64,000 nt of DNA from the NCBI GenBank assembly GCA_949752745.1, contig OX457029.1, forward strand, positions 43,572,500 to 43,636,499, read 5' to 3'. Positions 47,996 to 61,400 of this stretch are shown piece after piece. The translations under genes were made by a program, and so were the position numbers. This DNA comes from Protula sp. h YS-2021. Lineage: Eukaryota; Annelida; Polychaeta; Sabellida; Serpulidae. The stretch's first letter is position 1; every line of letters starts with the position of its first letter. Under the pieces are notes generated by a model, which did not search any database, was not told the DNA's origin, and saw only the letters and a program-made list of their open reading frames with translations.

Positions 47996-48910
47996 AACTA
48001 GATTGGCCAGTGTTTATGTTAAAACAAAAACGGATATGTCTCCCCCGCCCCAATCAGTCACGTGGAAAAAAATCGCCAAAAATACATTTTTACAGAAAAT
48101 GAAGAAACACTTCGCAGTAAACATTTCCACTACATATGGGTTCTTCTTGCTCTGTTTCAGCCTAATCCAACAAACTGTTTCGGAGACATCGCAACAATTA
48201 TGACCAAAAAAGTAAAAAATCAAAAATTTAAAAATTCGCCAAACATACATTTTCAACGGAAATGAAGAAAAACTTCGCAGTATGCGTTTACACGTTTCGT
48301 GAGTTCTTCCTGCCACGTTTCAGCCTAATCCAACAAACCGTTTCGGAGATATCGCAACAATATGGCCATAAAAGTTAAAATTCAAAAATTAAAAAAATCG
48401 CCAAAAATACATTTTCAACAGAAATGAAAAGAAACTTCGCAGTAAACATTTGCACTATATGTGGGTTATTCTTGCCACGTATCAGCCTAATCCAATCAAC
48501 TGTTTCGGAGATATTGCAAAAAAAAGGTGAAAAAAGTTAAAAATCAAAAATTGAAAAATTCGCCAAAAATACATTTTCAGCGGAAATGACCTAAAACTTC
48601 ACAGTAAACATTTGAACTATATGTGTGTTGTTCTTGCCACGTTTCAGCCTAATCCAACAAACTGTTTTAGAGATATAGCCTGCCAAAGTGAAAAAAAATG
48701 CACGAACCCCCCCCCCCTATGTTCAAAAATTTGCCAAAAATAGAATTTTTGAGGCAACGAAAAAAATACCACGGGCATCATCTAGACATGTACCCCAATA
48801 TGTATGTATGTTTTGAGAAAAATCGACTCATTAATTTCATACGAACTCACTGCGGACAGACAGACGGACACACCAAAAGCTATATATGTCTCCCTTAGGG
48901 GGAGACATAT
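47996..48910. mobile_element. Family C element, copy 2
   Basis: Starts ACTAGATTGGCCAGTGTTTA. TATGTCTCCCCC (48035-48046) is perfectly inverted at 48898-48909, and the right end forms a hairpin TATGTCTCCC / GGGGAGACATA. Four units of about 145 bp share AAACTTCGCAGTAAACATTT and CAAACTGTTTCGGAGATAT. TGCGGACAGACAGACGGACA precedes the end. Copy 1 lies at 42436-43230. Confidence 0.8.
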
Positions 48911-51333
48911 AATTTGCATAGTTTTGGTCCGTTTGTTGCTCAATCCAGAGGCAAGAAAACTTTCAAGCAGAAAGCGCCGAAATAGACTTTGCATCCCCTG
49001 TTTAACGGTTCGTCGCATCGTCGACTTAGATGTAACTGTTACCGTCTTGGGATCAATGGTCTGTTGACCTGACACAGTCTCGTCATTTTACCATGATCCG
49101 GTTATTAGTGCCGTTTGCCCAGGGTACAACACGGCACCGTGACGAGTCGGCACAATCTCAAACTTTGTGTGGCTTGTTGTGTTGTAAATTATTCCATTTT
49201 TGAAAAGGGTGAAGGACATAAGCTCGTACTAGTCATACTCTCAGTTGCGACTTCATTACTATGAATAGGCAGTTCGTAGTGAGACCACATTTCAACCATA
49301 TTTTTTATGGAATGGGTAGTTCGCGGTTAGACTCCGCTGAATTAAAAGATTTCACTGAATTTATTTCTTTTAGTTCTGCCTTCCAATTCTCACCAGCAGT
49401 TCTAGTCTCCCATAATGATGGTTTCGTAGTCTACAATCCGATAATTTCAAAATTAAAACTGAAGTATTCAATTTCTTTACGCTAATTTTTATAAGTAAAA
49501 TATCTTGTAGATGTGGAAGCCATCACTCAAATCATACCTGTCCACCTCTGCATCAAATGGGGTCGTGGTATTCGATGAGTTTGGAATGTTTCTGTCAGGT
49601 GACTAACACTGCACCGACGCTGATTGGCCAGTTGGCTGACAACAAATGTTAACACAATGGAAAACCCATAGTGATGGCTTCTTGGTGTGCAACATATTTT
49701 ATCCATAAAAATGAGCATTAAAAAATAAAATACTTCAGATCAGACCTGCAAAGACCTACAGTCCCCGCAAGTTTACACGTCGATGATGTTCAAGGACATT
49801 CCGTTAAATCGTTATAAATTTGTGCTGGGCAATAACAGATGGTACGGAAGTCACAAAATGTAAAGCTGGCACCGGTCACCTGTAATTATTTGATTGAGTT
49901 GTACAAAAAATATGTTTTGAAAGTCATCACTTTTTATATTTTGACGAACCCCACACTAACCAAATACCAAACGGCGTCATATACCAAAGAGAGGCGAAAA
50001 GGATTTCTTATAATAATGGGCAAATATTGCAGAGAAGTCGAGCAATCTATGAATACGCTTATTTTCTGATTTTTTAGGGACATTCACGTATTCGTTGTGA
50101 CCGTACTTGCTTGTATTCCCTAAAAGTCGGGGGCATTCCATGAATTTCCTAGGGCTGCACGGCGCGAAGTCGATGAATACGAAACACTAAGGAAGTTTTG
50201 TTAATAAATATGCAGATCATATCCCAAATAACACACATGTCTACTGACTAGCGCTGAAACAAACGTAACAGCATCAGATTCAAAGTATTCCGTAATTACA
50301 AATTCCCCGGAACATACATATCACGCTTACCAATGCAATTGCACAGGAAACAGACTACGACAGGCTTTTCTTTATCAGTCCAACTGCTCGTGTGGTTTTA
50401 TCATTACACAGAAATCATGACAAAAGACACATTGGTGATAAATGCGTTATATTCGTTTTATTCAACTGAAATATTTCTCATTCAAGAAAATTACACGTGA
50501 TCACTTCGCAATTACGAATTATATTTTATGTTGCTTCTACTCAAAGAATTATGGCTGTCAAGTTTACCATTTAAATTACCATTTGTTTCACACTCTTATA
50601 GTTATTTTAGAAGACAGTTACTATTTTACGGGAAAACACAACTTATGTGATTGCTACATATAAAGCTTGCTCTTTTCGAAAGTTTCATTCGCCGATGCTA
50701 ACAATCTTTGTTTGCAGGCACAAGTAGGCAATTTGTATTTACGTTTGCGATCCACTTTTTTTCCATTCAAGAAAGCAGAATTCGGTTCAGGTACATTTTT
50801 AAATGTTTAACTACCATACAATCGGGGTAAACAGTGCAAAAATTCACGCCATTACACTCACAACTAAAGAACGGTTAGTACTTGTTTTCTACAAGATACA
50901 AAACTACATTTTACATGAATCACGAAACTAACCCGCAGACATACTGTAACATATATGCATGAATACTTTTTGAGGGGGTGGGCGGCAAAAGTTGGGCATA
51001 CTACATTCGTCTGCGTATTAATTTAGCAAGCATCACAATTTAGGACATACTGTTTTATGTACCAGTCAAGACAAACAACTTTGGCCAACAAATAATCACA
51101 AGCCTGACTATTCAAATTCAGTTCGATTTTTGCAACAGCGCAACTCTTGCTTACCATAATTTTGTAAAATTATTGCTACTGTTACCCCTATTTTCAGTTA
51201 ATATAAGCTTCATTGTTTGCCATATCATGCTTAAAATATGGTTCATGGACAGCAACATTAAAGAGCAATGGGGCAACAAGTTTACGGGCACACGATTTAA
51301 AAGTTTAAAAATAACCACTTATCCTATCACTAC

Positions 51334-51335
<2 letters not shown>
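48911..51335. other. Intergenic, nothing recognised
   Basis: Between family C copy 2 and a TA microsatellite. Short open frames show no domain and no repeat structure was found. Confidence 0.3.

Positions 51336-51337
<2 letters not shown>

Positions 51338-51393
<56 letters not shown>
51338..51393. repeat. (AT)n microsatellite
   Basis: About 28 AT dinucleotides directly preceding a solo arm of the inverted-repeat element found at 57940-58412. Confidence 0.97.
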
Positions 51394-51395
<2 letters not shown>

Positions 51396-51480
51396 GTGAA
51401 TTATCTGTAGTCTATTCCGGAATAGCCTACCAAAAAATATCTGGTTTCTTATTTGCTTCAGAATTCTTATTTTAAATAAT
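51394..51480. repeat. Solo arm of the GTAGGCTATTCCGGAATAG element
   Basis: TAGTCTATTCCGGAATAGCC, then AAAATATCTGGTTTCTTATT and TGCTTCAGAATTCTTATTTT, match the right arm at about 58335-58412. Confidence 0.75.
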
Positions 51481-51584
51481 ACGGTGTTATATATATATGC
51501 ATATTGTGAAGTGACACAGCTGGAATATATTTATATGTGGCTGGTTTTTCTAGTTTTTGAGAATTTAACGAAGTGCTACTCATT

Positions 51585-51775
51585 TTGATAAATTTCGACA
51601 ATAAAACGACGTTGCACATCTACAAGAAATACTTTCACTGTATACAATTTCAGAACAGTAAGACTAGTGGCTTCGAAGATATGGTCAGAGTCGATTCGGA
51701 CGGATAGACGGACGGCCGAAGAAAATGGGCACAGCATTAGTATTCAGCCAAAGTGGCTGTGCAAGTATACAAAAA
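51585..51775. repeat. Repeat end with GGACGGATAGACGGACGGCC and terminal hairpin
   Basis: Contains CGACGTTGCACATCTACAAG and TTTCACTGTATACAATTTCA, related to the 13.9-15.1 kb repeat, then the GGAC-rich run (about 51697) and a hairpin CAGCCA / TGGCTG at about 51757-51771. Confidence 0.5.
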
Positions 51776-52078
51776 CACTTTTTTTAATTATTTTCAAATT
51801 AAAGTAAAATTTTTTGAGAAAGTTCTATTTGCTACAGGAGCTCTATGAAGAGTTGATTTTTACAGCTGCACGTAGCCATCGTCACCTCTATGACGAACAC
51901 AGAGACCGATAACTAATGTCCATAATAAGATGTAAACATACTCAATATGCAGATATTTGTCAACACCAGATTTGCATCTGCAGATGACAGGCTCTCAACA
52001 TTCTCGAAATTACATACACATATATCTGGTATATGTAAACACGACCGAAATGCATGGACCCATAAACCACTATTCATC

Positions 52079-52084
52079 TTTAAT
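52079..52084 (-). promoter_or_regulatory. Candidate polyadenylation signal of NAGK (ATTAAA)
   Basis: ATTAAA on the minus strand about 130 bp past the stop codon. Position is plausible but unproved. Confidence 0.3.
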
Positions 52085-52212
52085 AATATCGGCATATGAT
52101 TACTGATCTTTCATAAATATAAATGGAAACACCTAGGATTTTAAAAACATGAAAGCAATCGATAACTTAACAAGCAAGCATGACAAGATAACCCAAACTA
52201 TCTTCTAACATA

Positions 52213-55200
52213 TCATGATGTTTTGGTGTGGAAGAAAATCTGTGCATTTGCGTTGAAGTCCATTGGGAGAAGAACACCCGCGGTCTTTGCGCCCAGATAT
52301 GCAGCACCCAGGGTGCAGGGCTTGACTAGACTCAACAAAGAGATTTCTTTTGGTAGACGGATTTCCTGTCTGGATTTCAGTCCTTCTATAAAGCCTGCAA
52401 ATAGTAAGACTGTACTCAGCAGCGACGCCGTTTTTATATGTACAACATTAAATAAAAACATCCACAGTTTTTTTAATTTTTATCTCGTATTATGTGGAAA
52501 AACGACTAGTTTTTTCACTCGTTAAAAACACGATGTAATCTATTACGATAAAGTTCTTTTTCACCACGAAATCGGCGATGAACCCTTGTATATGTCAAGG
52601 TAATAGAGTAGGGCCATCATTAGTTTTACATACCTTCCTGTAACAAGTCCCAGCTTTTAAACACAGAACCAACACATACAACCTTTAACCCACACTCTTG
52701 TTCCAACATACACTGCAAAAAGTCAGATAAGATATAAACAGTTCTATTTAATTGTCATTTATACTAATAATAGTTAAACAATTGTTTAAAGAAAACATTA
52801 CACAGGTAAAAGATTTTGTCTTTTTTCATTCTTTGTCCACACAAATTGATGTGGATGTTAGCTCATGAAGACGCTACTACGACGAAATACCCTTTTATAA
52901 AAATGATAGCGCGTCTCATACCCTAGAGCAGTTACCTTATTGGCTGCAGGAAGTACAGCCAGGATGTGTCTGGCCATCGCTCTGCCGGCCTTGAAAAACG
53001 CCTCTTTACATAGTGCATCTCTGTGATCGCGGGCTCCTGTTAAACCAGATGTATATCTTATCTTATATACTAAACTATGAAGTTCTGGTCAATGTTATTT
53101 GTCAAATTTGAAACAAGCACATTAAATCAACACACAACCCCGTCACAGTTCTCAAAATCATGCGAATGTGTGACTGACACTAATTATTACCATGGCAATT
53201 TGACCCTTCTGCCAAGCTCGCCGTTCTTGGCAAGCCGCCAGAAAAGATTATCAGGTTGGCAGAACACCAACTGAGAGGCATTGTTGTCAAAAATCAAGAT
53301 GTTTCACCAAAACATTAGAAATAGCAGCACTTAAGGACAAAAAGTTTTTCACACCAACATTCAGACAATGGTCAAGGAATTTTGGCCGGATTCTGGTCTA
53401 GAAACCGAACGACTATGCTTTGTGCAATTTCTCAAAAAAAACCCATTTAATCTTTAGCTGAATAAATAGGACAAAGCAACCGCACTTCTTGGAATCGGTG
53501 ATTTTTGCAACAAGTAACTCATCTGCTTGTGAAATTGATATTTCTAACCGATTGCTAGCTCTTTGCACATTCCAGCAAACTTCGTTTTGTCGAAATTGCC
53601 ATAAATGGGATCGAGCATGCCCATATTGTCCTTCACCTGTTAATCACACACCCCTAATAAAATCAACCGTCTGATATTTCGATTAGTATATATTTTTTCA
53701 GATAAAGAAAATATCTTTAAAAAATTAAAGTATTTCTTTTAATAAAGATATTCACATCTTTCACGTGTCACGGATTTAGCATTGATCAATTTTCGCCACT
53801 TCATAACGATTTAATGTTTTGCAAGATCAAAGTTCAACTGAACAAAAATATTACAACAAACTGCCAAACAAATGGAAGACAGAGAAACTCATGAATATCG
53901 TCACTGAAACTTGCCCGCAGTTATATGCTGGTACAACACTGACGTTGATGTGTGTATTCTATTTTCAAAAACATAATACGGACTTTTATTTTATGTATTT
54001 TATTTTCAAACACTTACATTAAAATATTTATACATTGTGTCTCGAACAAATGACGTGTCATGCTCACAATTTTCAAAGTTATCTTCTTTATCAAACAATT
54101 TCTTGATACAGTAATGAGTGATCCAAAAAGCTGAAATCAGAAAATTAAGGCAACATGTTCTACCTAAGGCTAGCTCACAATGACGTACAAAGATATCCAG
54201 CAAACAAAAATAAAGCAAACGCCAATCAGCTCCAGTCAATAAACTGAACCACACCTAAATCTCTTAATGCTACTGTAGAAGTAATAGAAACAATTGTGTT
54301 AGTTTTTATTTATTTTTATTTGCTTATTTATTAATTATTATTATTATTACTATTGGAAATTACAGCAAATTATTCAGTTGCTCAAGTTTTGAAGGCGAAT
54401 AAACAAACAAAGGTGCGTGAACCGGATCAGCTACCTGACGCTTCATCACCAATTAAGTGGCCCCATCCTCCGCATCGCTGTAAGCTGCCGTCAGGATTGA
54501 CGAGCTGACAGTTAGATCCAGTGCCCGCAATAAGGGCAATGCCGCCTTTAAAAGTGAACAAATAGGACGTGAAAAATTGTGGAACGTGTCCCTTAAGTTA
54601 GTAACTCTGACGGTATGTGTTGGCAGGAAAATCTATAGTGTTACAAAGATACTGAATTCCTGGAGTAGAAATGCATTCGAGTCAACACGTTTTTTTTTTT
54701 CTTCAAACTGAGCCTTTTCATCTGATAACCCGCGGATTAAACTGAAACTGCTAAAAGAAGGAATGCAGCTTAATCGGAGCATTTCTGTTCTGTTCAAACA
54801 ACACACCAAATTATTACACTTCGAACAAATTTCACACATTCTGTTTAACATCATTATTACACCTGTAGATTTCCAATTCCTATACTTAACCGAATTCATT
54901 CGATTCAGTTAACTGTTTCCTGCTGTATAATTCTTTTTTTCTGCCATGACCTTATCAAGCAAACCCCTCCGAGACGACTAGGGCTAGGACGACCACATTT
55001 GGCAGCGACATATTCTAGCATGCCCAGTTGGTCCACCTCATTTTTTTTAGAAATTCGTTAACATTTTATGCGCAAAAATGGACACTGAAATTTTGTCACT
55101 GAAGCTCACATATAAGGCTCTGATAGCTAACAGTACAGTTTACTGATCCCTCCGCTAATCGACAATAAGTGAACAAATACTGCGCGCGTGTGCTGTGTTT

Positions 55201-55405
55201 TATCTTGCCGTTAAGCTGAACAGTAAATATCTCAGCGGAGGTGTGGGGGTGGGGGTGGGGGGGGGGGGGGGTAGTTTTCTCGGGAACAATTGTCCCGTTC
55301 CTATTTCGGGGATGCTCACTTACACACTGGCTATTAATAGCATCCAAACTATTAACAAGTGAAAGTTATGAATATTTGGTTTGCCAGCTATATCCCTTTT
55401 GTCCT

Positions 55406-55451
<46 letters not shown>

Positions 55452-58400
55452 GTTTATTTCTTTATTTTTTTCTTACTTTTGGCTTTATTTTCCAAAGAAA
55501 TAAAAGTTATTTCTAATGCGAATACTTTTTTTCTTTCGTTTTGCGATTTCGGATTTCCTCAACTGCCCCCCCCCCCCCCCCAAAAAAAAAACAACTCGCT
55601 AGAAACTTAAACTTTCGTATACGCGAACAGTGAACATTTTTTTCCAAGTTTTACACTCTACCGCTGCATTAATTTTTTTGAATTTATTATAGTGGTTTAA
55701 ACATTTTGACTTTTCGTCAAGGTCGGATTTTCGTTGAATATAGAAGTCTACACGGCAAAATTGTGTGCGGGGGGGGGGGGGGGGGGCGGGAGTGTCTTTC
55801 GCTGCATTTGCCTAAATTTCTTTCCTATGTCGATTTTCTGAATTTTATTCAAAGTTGCAGCAAAGACGTTACTGAAGCGTTGGAAAAAAAAGCTTTCGGC
55901 AAACGAAAAGCAACACCACGTTTATATTGCATTTTTATCAAACCCATGTTAAAGAAGTTGCATAAATCACAACCTAATTACAAACTGATTTAATGTTTTA
56001 TTTTTTTTGTTTTTGTCTGTTTTTTGTTTGTTTGTTTGTTTTTTTGTTTTTTTTTTGGCGAGCACAATTCGCATCCTCGCAACCTCATATCACGTTTTAT
56101 CGACGTCAGAGTGTTTACTGGGATATAGCATGTCAAAACCTGTGTTATGTAGAGTTATACAGAAACTGACAATTTGGCATGAATTTTAACAAAGATTTTT
56201 AAATAATTCTGAAATTTTAAATATTCAGAATCCTGTTTCTTGTGGCCCCAAGTATAAGTTTCGCCACTCAATAGAGAAAACGGTCTAGTTATTTATTTAT
56301 TTTTGTGCTGGGAATAATACAGCAAATTAGGAGTGACCTGAATTGGAAGCTGTTGCCACAGCGCTCATGGTATCGTTACTGATGTCATAGCACTCAGCAG
56401 CGTTGGGATACTTGCTCATCATCCCTTTCTCGATCTCGCGACGACATTCTATACTGTCGCCTCCACTCACTGATATGCCCTGCAAAATCAACATGCTACC
56501 TTTATTTAAAAGTGTTCACAAAAAAATTTAGGGTTTGGTGTATGGAATAGGAAGGCAAGGTAGCAATAAGGCTAGTTTCGGGACATTCTACCACCCCCCC
56601 CCCCCTCAACGCACGCTCATCCACTGCTAAATGACCGCATTATTAACTGTAAAAGTTACAAGAATGCACAACGTTTGCGGTGTCAGAACAGAACATCGCC
56701 TTAGATATAGATCCCATATAATATCCCCAAACTTGCCCATCGGACAGGCATTTAGTTGGAAGACTGAACAACACAGCAGCTGTTCATTAAATTATAGCAC
56801 CCGGCACAAGACGAAATGGTTCCAATTACAGTATAAATCGAATAAGCCGTCTATCCATTAGGACCAGAAACTTAAAACGAATGAAGCCATAAAATAACTT
56901 GTCCGATGACGAACTACTGACCATCTACTGTACATGAAACATACCAGTGCCCTAAGAGGCTTCGTCTCTTCAATACCGGCTTGTCGTTTCACGTCCAGGA
57001 CCATGTTGTTTATCCGACTGAGGCACTCCTCCATTCCTATCAACTAAAATGCACATAACTGGAATCTACATCGTTGTTCCATTCATACAAAACCTTTAAC
57101 TTCAAGTAATACGCACATGGATATGATATACATATCAAATCGACCGACTTTTTAATTTATTTTTTACGTATTTCTGATTTATTTTTTTATGTATATTATG
57201 AACAATATGTACACATAATTTATCCATGTACCCTGTCATTATTTCAACATTGCGAAATCATTTTAGCTTGTCTCCATGTTTTATACTTTTCCCGTAATCT
57301 CACCCAGTGATTGGTGCTCGGCCCTTTGGCTTCGGCCGCAATCGAACCATCTTCTTTCACCAGTGCTATCTTTGAATGAGAAGCACCTCTGAAGAAAAGT
57401 AGTATACTATATTTCATAAATTTTAATGCTTATTTGCAGTATTCTAAATATTTACGGTCTTAGGTAAGGATCTGACGTGACTGCCGACATCATATAAAGG
57501 CTGTCAGGTGACGAGGTCACAGGAGGTGACGAGGTCACAGGAGGTGACGAGGTCACACTAGGTGACGAGGTCTTATTGAGAATGTGGAGACAAACCATCT
57601 TTCATCGGTCTCCGCGCCCACGTATACCGTCGTCGTCGTCGCCGGGATACGCTTTCAGAGCAAAGCTCTATACGTTTCTATACAGAGTCTCTCCACCCAG
57701 TACGGTTTTGTGCTACTATTTTGGCTTGTGAGATTGAGTAGATTCCTTTATTTTGTAGATCGCGTTTTATCGTTGACAGGTATGTTGTTTTTTGTCTTCC
57801 TGGAGGTCTTTTTACTATTTCAGTTGCTTCCACGTATACCGCTACAAAATAAGTGGATTATGTCCGACAGAGGACAGATGGGAAACGTAACCACCTCTTC
57901 TAAGTTTGGAGAGGAACAGCTGCAAAGACTGTATTATCTAAAATAATATTTCTGAAGCAAATAAGAAACCAGATATTTTAGTAGGCTATTCCGGAATAGA
58001 CTACCGATAATTCGAATGTCACAGAAATCAATAATGCTTCACTTTTCTTGTAACATAGGGTGAAAATAAGTTGAACAATGTAAATTCTTACTTTTTTTTG
58101 GTGAAAGGAAAATAAAAATATTGCAAAATTGAATTTACTTTGGATGTTTAACAAAATATCTGTGATTCAGTGTTGAATAACCTACTAAAATTTAAATTTT
58201 TAAAAAAATTCTTGCATGTCCATTTTTAAAGTTTTTCTATTTATAACGAAAGAAAATAAGTTGTTTACATAGTCTGCAACACAAAAGGACGGAACAATGA
58301 AAAAAATTCGATTCTGTGACATTCGATTTATCGGTAGGCTATTAACAGAATAGCCTACGAGAAAATATCTGACTTCTTATTTGCTTCAGCATTCTCATTT

Positions 58401-61400
58401 TAAATAATATGGTGTTTGCAATAGTTTTCTACAGTTGTTGACAAACAGCTTGAAGGATCTACTACATGATCACTTCAATTTTTATAGGAATAACATAGAG
58501 GTTGGCAGTCCAGGTGCAAATGAGAGTGATAATGAGCAAAACGTTCATTTATTTTATACTGAATATCAGTTTCATTTGTGTCTAAGAGTATGTTTCTCTT
58601 AGTTTGGGACACAAAAGGTAATTCCTGTTTTGTGCACACATAAACTAGAACCGTCTCTCAGATGAATCCCGAAAAAAATTTTCTCCGAAAAAATCCCCCC
58701 AGCAATTTTCTGAGGGGGATTTTCTCTTCCCCACCCCTAGTTGCAACTTTCGATATTCTACCTGCGGTAGAAAAACTGCGCCTTTAGCCTCAATTCCTAA
58801 CGTAGACAGATTATTTATGGCGGCAAGAAATTTGACTGCATATTCAAACGAACACCTTTCTTAATTTCACCACTCGTGTCACAAGTTGAACCTGCCGTCC
58901 GACCATACCCAAGGAATGCTCATAGAAATTTTACGTGGATACAACTTCCGTTTTCGTGATATTTACACACAAGATCTTGTTCAAAATGTATACACATTTT
59001 ACTTGATGACGTCACATGCCGCACTCGTTTGTTCTATTCCCGACAAAATTTGTCAGAATCTTTCGGAGTACCAAGATAAAATCCCACTTTCTGCGATGTT
59101 CAGCCACTGTGAAATTTCGCACACAAGATTTTGACGTAATAATGTCATACGCCTGTCCTAATAATGTAACATGCGTCAAAAGTTGACAGAACCGTCAGAA
59201 ATATCCAAAAAATAAACACACCAGTTTTGAAGTTGACTGAACTTCTCGTTTTGGAGATATCTTGCACACAACATCTTGTTCACAACAGACTAACACACAG
59301 GCGTACAGGCACTTATTAAATTTGAACGTGTGTATACAAAAAGAAAAGTTTCAATTTTATGTTTTCTCTTGGCATTTCTTCAAAATTTAGCCCATTAAAT
59401 ATGCAGTCGGAACGAAACCTCCATCCAACACTATGGATTTTTAATGACTTGAATTACTCGGAACAAACATTTCTAACACAATTTCCTGGTGCAGTAGCAC
59501 TAAAAGACACCAAAGTATAAATTGTATTTATAAGGTAAACAATACGTAAATTTGAGAAAATGGCAGTTAACACGAGAACTAATCAGGAAGAGCGATGCAA
59601 GCGATGTCACAGCAATCAACATGGTGATGTCAACAAACAAAAACGTCGATGGACATTTTGCCCAGCCGCAAAAGCGAAGACCTTACAAAGGTGAAAGGAG
59701 AAACCGACCAATTTTGACAGAATTTAGATTTGGTAGAAGGCCGTATGGTCAACATGCTACCAAAAGCAATCGGACAGAATCTGTTGCACGAACAGCATTC
59801 GTTTTGTTTTTCTCTTAAAGCAATCCACTTATTTTCCAGTTTTTGCCGAACCAATAGTAAAAACACTAGAACTCCACCAGGGATTTACGGGATGCGGATT
59901 TGCAATGTCAATGTCGCAAAAAATTGGCCCGGGACACAAAAAAATCTTGGGCTTGCGTCCCAGGCGACGCATGAAAAATCTTGTCTTCAAACGTGCATTA
60001 TTACTACAAAAACACGCTGACCTTTGAGGCTTTTGCAAGGCTCTAAATTAACCATTTTTACCAAATTTCTTGGGGCCCGGCCCAAAATCCTGGGGCCCGG
60101 ATAGATATAGGCTATATATTAAACAAAAAATGACGATATTCCCATAAATGTAATTTATTTCTCTTAAATATTCGTACACATACCTGTAATAGAAAGTCTT
60201 CAGTTTGTCTTTTTATGGTTTTTATTATATTTTGACTCCGACCGCTTCCCACATCCCGATTCCCTCTTCTGTGAAAATCGTTTATATTGACGATTAACAT
60301 ACGCCTTTTCAAAAAAAAATCGTTCGGTTTAAAACGCAATGAAAACGCAATGAAAACAGAAACATACTAAACCCTGAGCGGTTGAACAGTTTAGTGTTCA
60401 TTAAATTTAATTTTTCCGACCCTGCCAGATAATTTAACAATATGAAAAGCAGGCCTGGTTAGATGAGAATTCATTGCTTTTAGAATTTCCTTGGCTTGGC
60501 AATAAAAGATATGGTGAACTGCAACTGCACGCGTTACCTCTTACCCCCCCCCCCCCCCCCCTCTGTTCAAACACACACACCCTTGATGCTTATTCAAATA
60601 AGGGGACATAAACAAATCAGGGTGCATATTGGGGCAAAAGAAAATCATGGGGGACACAACAACATGAAAGCGTGGCGTCCCTGGGACGCAAAGATTTTGA
60701 AGTTGAAGTAAAACCCTGGCATGTGAGAAATAGTCAGACAAAACATCATAAGGACTCAAGCATAAAGGCTTCTTTAAACGTTCAATTTCTCCGTAGAACA
60801 CAACTCCATAAACAACCACTAAGGCTCGACAGATCGCTTCAAATCCTCCCCATATAATGATACGTAAGTCAACTGCGCTCGCTTTGAGGAACCTCTCTGG
60901 AGATGTTGTACAAAATTCAACGACCCAAAAGTCTTTATTGGCATTTGCTAAAGGTCCTCAATGCACAATGGCAATGATATACAAATTCCGTGTTACCCTT
61001 CCGTTAAAAGCAAAGAATACGGCAACAACCACAAATCTCCCGCAAACAATGGCACTTGTTTAATCCGGTTAGCATGGTTTATTACGTGAAAAAGTGACAG
61101 TCAATTTTGTAACTTCTCACCAAAGACTTTTAAATAGATGATTCAAAAAGCGCAGAAAAAATTAAAAGTAAAATATTGTGGGCGTATGGAATAAATTTAT
61201 AGTTCATCCTGCATCTATCAATTATCTGAGTATATATTTTACAGATAATCATTAATACCTATATTAAAATTTTTTGGACACTTAACTTTTCTCACGTGAT
61301 ATTTGAAGCCAAGAACGTAACAAACATCTGACAGGTGAGTGAGAAATCTGGCTTCTCTGTATTTTAACGAAGACTTACACGATGCGCAGCGGATTAAACA

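Noticed and set aside
42717..48265. Frames such as MKKNFAINICTICGFF as a small protein family
   Set aside because: They repeat within and between family C elements with the unit period and carry frameshifts.
56338..56480. NAGK as a pseudogene
   Set aside because: Only one base breaks the frame; all ten exons, motifs and all other phases are intact, so a base-call error or rare allele is more likely.
57584..57946. 120-codon plus-strand open frame with hydrophobic stretches
   Set aside because: It lies in NAGK intron 1 on the opposite strand, runs into the inverted-repeat element and shows no recognisable domain.
59552..60020. Overlapping open frames on both strands near 59.6-60.0 kb
   Set aside because: Mutually antisense, short, without domains; lies inside NAGK intron 1.
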